Source of the DNA: Pogonophryne albipinna
Taxonomy: Eukaryota; Chordata; Actinopteri; Perciformes; Artedidraconidae
NCBI GenBank assembly: GCA_028583405.1
Contig: JAPTMU010000118.1
Coordinates: forward strand, 213,501-277,500
Reading direction: 5' to 3'
DNA: 64,000 bases
Numbering within the stretch: position 1 is the stretch's first letter; the number at the start of each line of letters is the position of its first letter. A program made the position numbers and the translations under genes. This document shows positions 57,218-64,000 of the stretch, piece after piece. The notes beneath the pieces are model-generated. The model searched no databases, was not told where the DNA came from, and was given only the letters and a program-made list of their open reading frames with translations.

Positions 57218-58057
57218 TTGCTAGCAGTCCAAATAACTATAGCAAATGCTCCTCTCACTGTTATTGGCTGTTATAGGCCTCCATCGGCCATCATGGATGC
57301 AACTACTAGCCTTACTGAATTGTTGTCTACGTTTTCTTCTGAAATCATATTATTGGGTGATTTAAATTGGGACTGGTTGAGTGATAAATCTTCACAGTTT
57401 AAGCAGGTTTGTGATTCTTTGAACTTAACTCAGCTTATTGATAGTCCCACTAGAATAAACCCTGCCAAACCCAATAACGATACCCTTATAGATGTCATTC
57501 TAACAAATGCAGCTCATAAGTATGTGTCTGTTGGTGTTTTTCCTAATGATATCAGCGACCATTGCACTATTGCTTGCGTTAGGATCACTAAGTTGCCCAA
57601 AGCCAAGGGCCTTATTGTGCTCAGGCGCTGCTTCAAACACTTCTCTGAGCAGGCTTTCCTACACGATCTGGCGGAGGTTAAATGGCACTTCATAGCGTTA
57701 ATTCCATCTGTCGATGTTGCCGTCCAATTTTTTATTGATCACTTTTTATCAATTATTAATAGACATGCCCCCCTTAGAAAATTCAGAGTTAAGAATAGGA
57801 ACACTCCATGGTTTACTAGAGAATTATCTGATCTAATTCATGATCGAAATAAGCAATGGTCCTTAGCTAGAAAGTCTAACACTAGTGAACACTGGCTTCT
57901 TTTTCGTGTCCTCAGAAATAAATGTCCAGCCCTTATTAAAAAAGCTAAAGCTGATTACTATCTGAGCTTAACCACTGATTGTTTTAATGACCATTCTAAG
58001 TTCTGGAAAACAAATCACTTCAGAACAAGAAGGTTTCTAGTTTCCCACAAAAACTGA
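57218..58057 (+). pseudogene. LINE endonuclease (C-terminal half) and linker
   Basis: Reads LTVIGCYRPPSA, then LLGDLNWDWLSDKS (GDLN motif), then LIDVILTNAAHKY and NDISDHCTIACVRI, which contains the SDH catalytic motif of the APE-type nuclease. A basic linker follows, with RNKQWSLARKSNTSEHWLLF. The nuclease N-terminus is missing, so it cannot nick DNA. Confidence 0.9.
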
Positions 58058-58092
58058 AGGTCAGTGATTCTTTTATTTCAGATTCAGATGGT

Positions 58093-58416
58093 ATGTCTAA
58101 TGCTTTCAATGCTCACTTCAAAAAGGCTGGTCACATTTTTGATGAGCAAAGTCATGACTCTCTGCTTGGTCGTACTCACAGCCCTAGTCAAGAGATGAAC
58201 TCCCCTGTTTTTGATTTAGCATATTTCTCGGTCTCTGAAGTCTTACAGGGTTTGCAATCAATTGATCCTAAAAAGTCTGCCGGGCCTGACGGCCTCGACC
58301 CGTTCTTTTTAAAAATTGCAGCTCAGATTATAGCACAACTGATATTTTTAATCTCTCCCTGTCCACTCACACACTGCCAGCTGTGTGGAAGCAAGCTCTG
58401 GTATCGCCCCTCTTGA
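58093..58416 (+). pseudogene. LINE linker/thumb-proximal region before RT
   Basis: Contains FSVSEVLQGLQSIDPKKSAG, then PDGLDPFFLKIAAQIIA. The 'KK--G-DGL-p-~lk' motif precedes the reverse transcriptase domain in APE LINEs. It is in another frame from the segments on either side. Confidence 0.85.
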
Positions 58417-58507
58417 AAGCTGGTGATCCCATGGAGTTGAATAACTATCGTCCTATCTCAAATCTTTCTGTGTTATCAAAGATTCTTGAGTCCCTAGTTT
58501 CTACCCT

Positions 58508-58957
58508 ATGCAATCTGGATTCAGATCAAAGCACAGTACTGTGACTGCCAGTCTGAAAGTCTTAGACGATATTAAGGCTGCTTTGGATAACAAATCTGTA
58601 TGTGTTGCATTGTTTATTAACCTAGCCAAAGCATTTGACACTGTAGATCACCACATTATGTCTAATGTTATGTTGGTGTCTCGTTTCAGTCATAATGCCA
58701 TTTGCTGGTTTCAGAGTTATCTAACCGACCGTACTCAATGCGTCAGGTTGGGTAGTACTGTCTCTGACCCTGTCACCTTGAAGAAGGGAGTTCCACAGGG
58801 CTCTATTTTGGGGCCTTTGCTCTTTTTATTATATGTAAACAATATTTGTAATCAGATACGATTTTCTACCTATCATACTGTATGTATGCTGATGACACTG
58901 TATAGTATGTTCATGTGCTCCTTCTCTGGATATGGCCGTTTCCAATTTAAAATCTGA
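58508..58957 (+). pseudogene. LINE reverse transcriptase core
   Basis: MQSGFRSKHSTVTASLKVLD, then INLAKAFDTVDHH (first catalytic Asp), WFQSYLTDRTQCVRLG and KKGVPQGSILGPLLFLLYVN. The catalytic YADDT is present in the DNA at about 58884 ('tatgctgatgacactgta') but in a different frame, showing a single-base shift just upstream of it. Confidence 0.88.
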
Positions 58958-59708
58958 TTTTATCACGCTGCAGCATGCACTTCTTGATTCCAAACTGCTT
59001 TTGAACAGTAAGAAAACCAAAGCAATGCTTTTTGCTCCCAAGTCAGCGTTCTCTTGCCTCTACATTGACACCCTTGAGTTTGTCGATACCTACACATATC
59101 TTGGCTTTTGGTTGGACAGTAATCTGAACTTCAAACACCATATAGAAGTTCTAACAAAGACATTGAAATTCACTCTTGGCTTCCTTTACAGACTTAAATG
59201 TTGTTTTTCAACTTCATCCCGTAAAAGGTTGGTCTCTGGCTTATTCCTGTCCCAGCTGGACTACGGTGATACCATTTATAGATTTGCCTGTCCCACTGTT
59301 TTGGCCAAACTTGACCCACTCTACCATGCTGCACTGCGTTATATATCAAATGCACCCTATAGGACTCATCATTGCAAACTGTATAGCCTAACTGGATGGT
59401 CCTCACTTACTATGCAGCATTGGTTTTTATTAATGTATAAAGCCATTTTAGGTAAGCTTCCACTATACATATGTGCCAGATTTGCTCTAGTTTGTGACTC
59501 TTACAACCTCAGATCCAGTGCCTGGATACGGTTCCAGGTTCCTGCTGTGCGGACTGAGGCTGGAAAAATGAGTTTTTTTTATTATGGTCCTTGGTCTGGG
59601 AATGACCTTCAATCACGCCTCAAATTGACGGCACTTGTCTCAATAGCATGTTTTAAATTGAAGTTGTCTGAAGTCCTTACCACTAGCTGCTCTTGCAGTA
59701 ATAAGTAG
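58932..59708 (+). pseudogene. LINE post-catalytic region and C-terminus
   Basis: Reads LKSDFITLQHALLDSKLLLN, then SKKTKAMLFAP, TYLGFWLDSNLNFKHHIEVL, SRKRLVSGLFLSQLDYGDTI and HAALRYISNAPYRTHHCKLY, and stops at 59708. These are the thumb and C-terminal landmarks after the RT core. The frame is open throughout, so most damage lies further upstream. Confidence 0.85.
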
Positions 59709-62700
59709 TGCACCTTTCTTACTGTCCTAATGTGCACTTATATTTTAACATTCAAAATGAATTAAATGACAATGTGTAATTTGGAAAAGCTCACTAGTAA
59801 TGCTATACCTACAGAATTATCACCAACTTTACATTTATTATTAAGATTTTGTTAATTAAGCTGATTGCACTGTTCGGGTTGAGTCTCACAGCTCTCATCA
59901 ACCTGGTCTCTAGTAGCAGGTGCTGTTTTGAGAGGGATAAGATTGGATAAAGATCATTTAGCAGTTAGAGACAGATATTTTTCTCAGGAGTTGGTGGATT
60001 GTGCTCATGTGTTAGCAGTTATAACAGCATTTGAATGGGTTATTATGTCAATGTTGTTTACAGTGTGTTCTGCTGCCCCCAAGTGGCCAAAAATCAATCA
60101 ATGTTAACCCTTTTAAAATCCGAGGAGTTATTCGTTCTTATAGCAATTTATAAAGCTAGAGTCCAGATACTGATATCATACGAAACAAAACAAAAAATTA
60201 GAGCTCTGTGTGATATATACTTTTGAATTTGTATCTCACCTGAAGGACCTTTGTCCCACACCCCTAACAAAGAGGTGGTGGAGTTAGACTGCTGAATGTT
60301 GTTGTGTGTGTGACTGGTGATGAAATCATTTGCAAAGGATCCGAAAAATACTGTTTTCTCAAAATAAAAAGATAAAAACATGCAAAAACGTTTTAATTTG
60401 TAATCCAAATTACACATATACAAGGATTCAGGATATTAGCATGTCATTTTCCGAGACAACAGCCAAAAGAACAACAAGAGAAAACAATACAATCTGTACA
60501 TATTTTAGTTTACAGTGAATAGCCAGTTGGAGACTACCAGAGAACACTAAGGCAAACCATCAGCAGACAAAAGAAACATTGCCTTTTTTTGTATTTAATC
60601 CACCACAGCAGAGTAAGAAGAATTTTTGCTACAAAAACAAGGACTGAAGTCTCCCTTTATTAGCGATCAGCTGCATAAGTTACATTGTGATAAAAGCAAA
60701 ACAAAAAACAGAAGTTCTATCTAAAGTCTAGCATCACTGTACATGTCTTCTCACAAGCTTTTGAACACCAAACTGGCAAAAATATGTGGCTCTTCTGTAC
60801 GGCTCTGGGTTTCACCAGTCTGCCTCAAAATCTAAATAAATGTCCATTACTTAAGGATGGTAAAAGAAAATATATCTGGCTTCAGGCCTCCACAGAGGAC
60901 ACAAATACAGTCCCTCAATACTGTACGTCTGTGGGAAAAACGTCATAATTAAAGGATGCTGAGGTCAACGTCAAAGTAAACTGCTGTAATGTTAAAAGTC
61001 AAAGTAGTGAATGTAAATGCTGCATTAGTATTGCAAGTATGAAATACTGACAAGTAAAGCAAATCCCAAGTGTTTAAATGCTGCCTGCCACTGGTCCACT
61101 GGCAGACTGACAGGACATTGATCCCCTTTTGCTATTCATTTTACCATATTAATGCCAATGAACAATCCCAAATGACATTGTGTAATTGCCTGCCTCACCA
61201 TAGTTGTTGCTTGTTATGCAAATTATTTTGTATGTGACTGGTGGAAGTACTCAGAATCTTTATTTACCTCAAGTCAAATGTTAGCTGGTATTTGATTAGC
61301 ACCCCAAAAGGGGCGTGGCCATAACGTAGAAGGAACGTACCAGGATGGGTTGCTCTCGTATAAATAAACCATTACCCCTGATCAAATACTCCTTGGCAAA
61401 TTTGAAGACCAGTGCAGATATAATGATGATGAGTTGATACTGTTTTTGTTACCTGCACATATTGCATGTTACAGCAGTAGGCTTTGGCAGACATGTGTTG
61501 TTTACATTTGGTAATATAGAGCTGGAGATGGAGTTGTGTGCTTGTTTATTCCTCAGGTGTATTGACTCCAGAAATCAACGTGAACAAACCTTCCATTTGG
61601 TTTTAAAGCTGTGTTGATCATGACACAGATGCTCTGTATTAGTCACTTGAAGTCGTTCTGTGAGATTACCTTACAATGTGTTCAACTCTGTGCTTTTGCG
61701 TGGCAACTTAACATGGATTTGTCTTTATGTGATATCGACAGCCATACCATGCTTGTGAGAAAAAGTCAGGGTTCATACTAACAGATTTAACAAAGAGTGG
61801 TTTTTCTTTCTTTTATCTGCACAACATAAATAGAAATCATATTTCATCACTTTATCTTGCACCACTTTGCTTTTCTACTTTATCATCTGGCAAATAGGCT
61901 CCAATACATCCCATTAACATTTCCCATTTGTGAAAGTGCTGCAAGGACATAACAACCACCTTTTGCTGCTTGTAATAACCTCCTAGGTTTGTGAAGAATT
62001 TAATTTGTTGTGCAACTAAATGTGCAGGATTATCTGAGAAGAGAGATATAAAAACAGGGGAGGCATTCTTCAGAGCACTTCCATCAAAGCTTAGATATGA
62101 TGTTGGAGGAGGAACATCAGTGTGGGGGACGCGTAGAGGATATCAAATATTCTGATTTTGGCCGGCTTTGTTAACACGGGCAGTCAGTCACATTAATTCC
62201 AGGGCAGAACGCTGTTTATGCTGGCAGGAAAAGGTGGAAAGGTGTTCCATCGCGTTATATTTGGAACAGCCAAGATTAAGCTTCAGCGATCGTGAGTACG
62301 TAACTAAATGATGTAGAATATGTATATTTCATTGAGAGCTACACACCCAGAGCTGTACAGTAGAGCCATGTTTTTGCTGGCAGGATCCTCCATTGTCTCA
62401 TAACATAACCTTTTATAGTGTCCATCCAGTGTGTTTGTGGAAATGACTCACACACTCTTACACACATACAGGCAACGGGGTGCAATGCAAACACACACAC
62501 GGTCATTATCATGGCAAAGTGCTCCTCCAGCTGCCGTCGCAAAACATCGGGAGCTTTAAAGCAGAGTCGAGACTGAACACAATCGAAAAAGAAAAAATGT
62601 ACAAAAAGGCACATTTGACCCCAGTGCTCCTGTACTGTGAGATTCAAGTGTTAAGTGAGCATCTGTAGCATGGCTGTTGTAGCTCTTTAGAGACAGCATC

Positions 62701-62973
62701 CCTCTCTGAGCGCACTCGTCTGGCTGCTCACATTTTGTTAGCATAGGGGATAACATCATACTGTCTGTTAGCCTGAATGCTATCCGGTGCCAGGCCTTGC
62801 TCGGCAAGGAGTCAGAATGGTCCCTAGTGTCGCCCACCTTCGTCAGCGAGCTGTCTCTTGGTAATACTGAAGTGCAGATCCATAACTCATGTTCACCGAT
62901 TATCCTCTTTCCTTTAACCCCACCCACCCAACCTGAGCTTAGGATGGGGTGTGGAGGGTGGTTGTTTGGGGTG
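59709..62973 (-). other. Probable cadherin 3' UTR and intergenic DNA
   Basis: No recognised element or coding frame. As the cadherin stop codon is at 62974 on the minus strand, its 3' UTR must begin at 62973 and run left. AATAAA signals on that strand occur at 61550-61545, 61264-61259 and 60661-60656; which is used cannot be told from sequence. The low density of repeats from about 60600 to 62970 contrasts with the rest of the window. The part left of about 60600 is ordinary AT-rich DNA. Confidence 0.4.
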
Positions 62974-63180
62974 CTAATCCTCCCCTCCGCCGTAGAGGTC
63001 GGCCAGTTTGCGGAAGCGGGGCCCCCAGTCTCCGAGGTAGTCATAGTCCTGGTCGCTGCAGCTGGAGGAGGAGTGCAGGGAGCTGAGGGAGCCGGCGGTG
63101 GAGCCGCTGCCCTCGTAGTCAAACACCAGCAGGGAGTCGTATGGGGGGGCGGTGGGGTCGTTGTCTGCCGCCTTCAGGCC
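62974..63180 (-). CDS. Classical (type I) cadherin, last coding exon
   Basis: The minus strand reads 68 codons and a TAG stop (62976-62974). They include [19 protein letters not shown], then [26 protein letters not shown] and [12 protein letters not shown]. This is the C-terminus of the classical cadherin cytoplasmic tail. The serine-rich stretch and DYDYL-DWGPRF belong to the catenin-binding domain, through which the membrane adhesion protein binds beta-catenin and so the actin cytoskeleton. The exon is bounded upstream by a good acceptor, a pyrimidine stretch and CAG ending at 63181 on the minus strand, in phase 0. [21 protein letters not shown] resembles N- and R-cadherin more than E-cadherin. 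The substitutions His, Cys, Gly, Arg and Leu relative to the familiar N-/R-cadherin tail leave the paralogue uncertain. No other exon of the gene is visible before 64000. Confidence 0.93.
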   Translation of the reverse strand, partial: GLKAADNDPTAPPYDSLLVFDYEGSGSTAGSLSSLHSSSSCSDQDYDYLGDWGPRFRKLADLYGGGED

Positions 63181-63182
63181 CT
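63181..63182 (-). other. Splice acceptor of the cadherin exon
   Basis: AG on the minus strand after a pyrimidine-rich 'gttgtttctctccag' context. It fixes the 5' border of the exon at 63180. Confidence 0.85.
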
Positions 63183-63229
63183 GGAGAGAAACAACAGGGT
63201 TAGGAGGGTTACTTTAAAACATTTATTGA

Positions 63230-63620
63230 ATTGCAACGGCTCCCGCAGCGTCAGGTCTAAAACCACCAGACTCAGGGACAGCTTCACCCCACAGGCCATG
63301 AGACTATTAAACACCTGGACTCTTTAAAGAACATCCATAAACATTCATCTGTTTGCATCTTGCAAATTATGTATCTAATACATCATATTCCATTTACTTG
63401 TATATAGACTCTTCTTGCACTATTTCCATTTTATTTGTATTTACTTGCACATCTCAAACATTCTCTTGCACTATTTTATCTGTTTTATTTGTTCTATGTC
63501 CTATATATATATATTCATGTTGCACTGCTGGAAGAGCCTGTGACTTAAGTTTTTCATTGCCATATCTACACTGTAGCTAATGTGCACATGACAATAAAAG
63601 CCTTGAATCCTTAAACCCTT
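63230..63620 (+). mobile_element. Rex1-like LINE 3' end in the cadherin intron
   Basis: The plus strand encodes NGSRSVRSKTTRLRDSFTPQ, then AMRLLNTWTL and a stop at about 63327, the usual end of Rex1-type ORF2 ('-R---F-P--~RLLN'). The 3' UTR has cttgcac words and ends 'catgacaataaaagccttga', then 'atcc'. It is inserted antisense to the cadherin gene, about 50 bases upstream (in gene sense) of the exon's acceptor. Confidence 0.82.
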
Positions 63621-64000
63621 GAAACTACTAGTTACCTGCAACATAATGAAATAAGTAACCTCATCTGAGTATTAAAAGAGAAAATTAATGATGACTTTCT
63701 GTGTTACAACTCCCTCCACTCCACAAGGGTTTTCTGTGTGTGCTCCCTGCATGCTGGCTCTCATCTGTGTCACAAGTGATCAAGCCATCAGCCTGATGAG
63801 CCACACCTCGGTGGCTTGGATAAAGAGCCCAAAACCATCCCACACTGTGGCTCTCACTTTAGAACACAGCTGCTGTTTTGGTACACATATCCCACACCCA
63901 TACATGCATACACACCTGATGACTGACTTTCACATTTGTTTTAGGCTTGCTAAGTGTTGTTATATTGTGAATAAATAAGTATTTTGTTACATGTAAACTG
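63621..64000. other. Intron of the cadherin gene, no feature seen
   Basis: No recognised repeat or coding motif. Assigned to the intron only by position. Confidence 0.5.

Larger units (their letters stand above)
57195..59708 (+). mobile_element. LINE with endonuclease and reverse transcriptase, frameshifted
   Basis: A 2.5-kb 5'-truncated APE-type LINE. In order it encodes the second half of the endonuclease (57218-58057), the linker (58093-58416), the start of RT (NNYRPISNLSVLSKILESLV near 58437), the RT core (58508-58880), and the post-catalytic and C-terminal region (58932-59708). The pieces occupy three reading frames. About 50 bases appear to be missing near 58500, between the NNYRPIS and MQSGFRSKHST motifs. 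It belongs to a family different from the L2, Rex1-like and 20-kb LINEs in this window. No 3' tail was identified after 59708. Confidence 0.88.

Noticed and set aside
59709..62973. A neighbouring host gene converging on the cadherin gene
   Set aside because: In other vertebrates a gene can lie tail to tail with a cadherin gene, but I could find no exon-like conserved coding sequence here.
62556..63122. 188-codon minus-strand frame across the cadherin exon
   Set aside because: It is in a different frame from the cadherin tail and runs into the 3' UTR without motifs.
62797..63327. 176-codon plus-strand frame over the cadherin exon
   Set aside because: It is the antisense of the cadherin exon plus intron and LINE sequence. 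The minus strand has the family motifs, the splice acceptor and the stop.

Overview
This is vertebrate, almost certainly teleost fish, genomic DNA. It is AT-rich, has no operon-like gene packing, and carries Rex1-like and L2-like LINEs, fish hAT/Harbinger/Tc1-type elements, long (GT)n runs and minisatellites. The only host-gene coding sequence I can support is one exon near the right end: the last coding exon of a classical (type I) cadherin on the minus strand (62974-63180). Its 3' UTR should run leftwards from there and an intron begins to its right.

Layout. 1-10 kb: decayed repeats, an LTR-like block on the minus strand (2999-3897), and four 5'-truncated LINE 3' ends. 10-17 kb: two related palindromic MITEs next to a 135-bp (GT)n run, another LINE 3' end, and an unclassified LTR-like element (13325-16380) with a proline-rich repeat-coding frame, into which a two-part LINE fragment has inserted. 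17.5-19.9 kb: an L2 insertion inside a minisatellite with a higher-order period of about 308 bp. 20-27 kb: a four-deep nest. An Ac-like hAT element (end at 19979, transposase pieces after 26363) is split by a minus-strand LINE (20166-26362), which is split by a 2318-bp hAT element with a perfect 8-bp target duplication (TSD), which itself holds a LINE fragment and a core shared with a second hAT element at 28768-29802.

30-34 kb: a MITE (30322-34238) is split by a hAT element (30353-33847, 8-bp TSD). That hAT contains a Harbinger-like MITE (TTA TSD) and another hAT (31747-33639, 8-bp TSD). 39-45 kb: a palindromic MITE, then a Rex1-like LINE whose reverse transcriptase frame is cut by a 4011-bp hAT (40526-44536, 8-bp TSD). 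That hAT carries a broken transposase plus an L2 tail, a MITE and a 362-bp hAT MITE (8-bp TSD). 45-60 kb: an inverted partner of the repeat at position 1, a Tc1-type palindrome with telomere-like repeats in its stem, assorted element ends, and a frameshifted LINE (57195-59708). 60-64 kb: low-repeat DNA with the cadherin exon.

There is no cooperating gene system. The window is a stratified record of transposition in which exact TSDs give the relative order of many insertions. All family names rest on motif recognition by eye; none was checked against a database.
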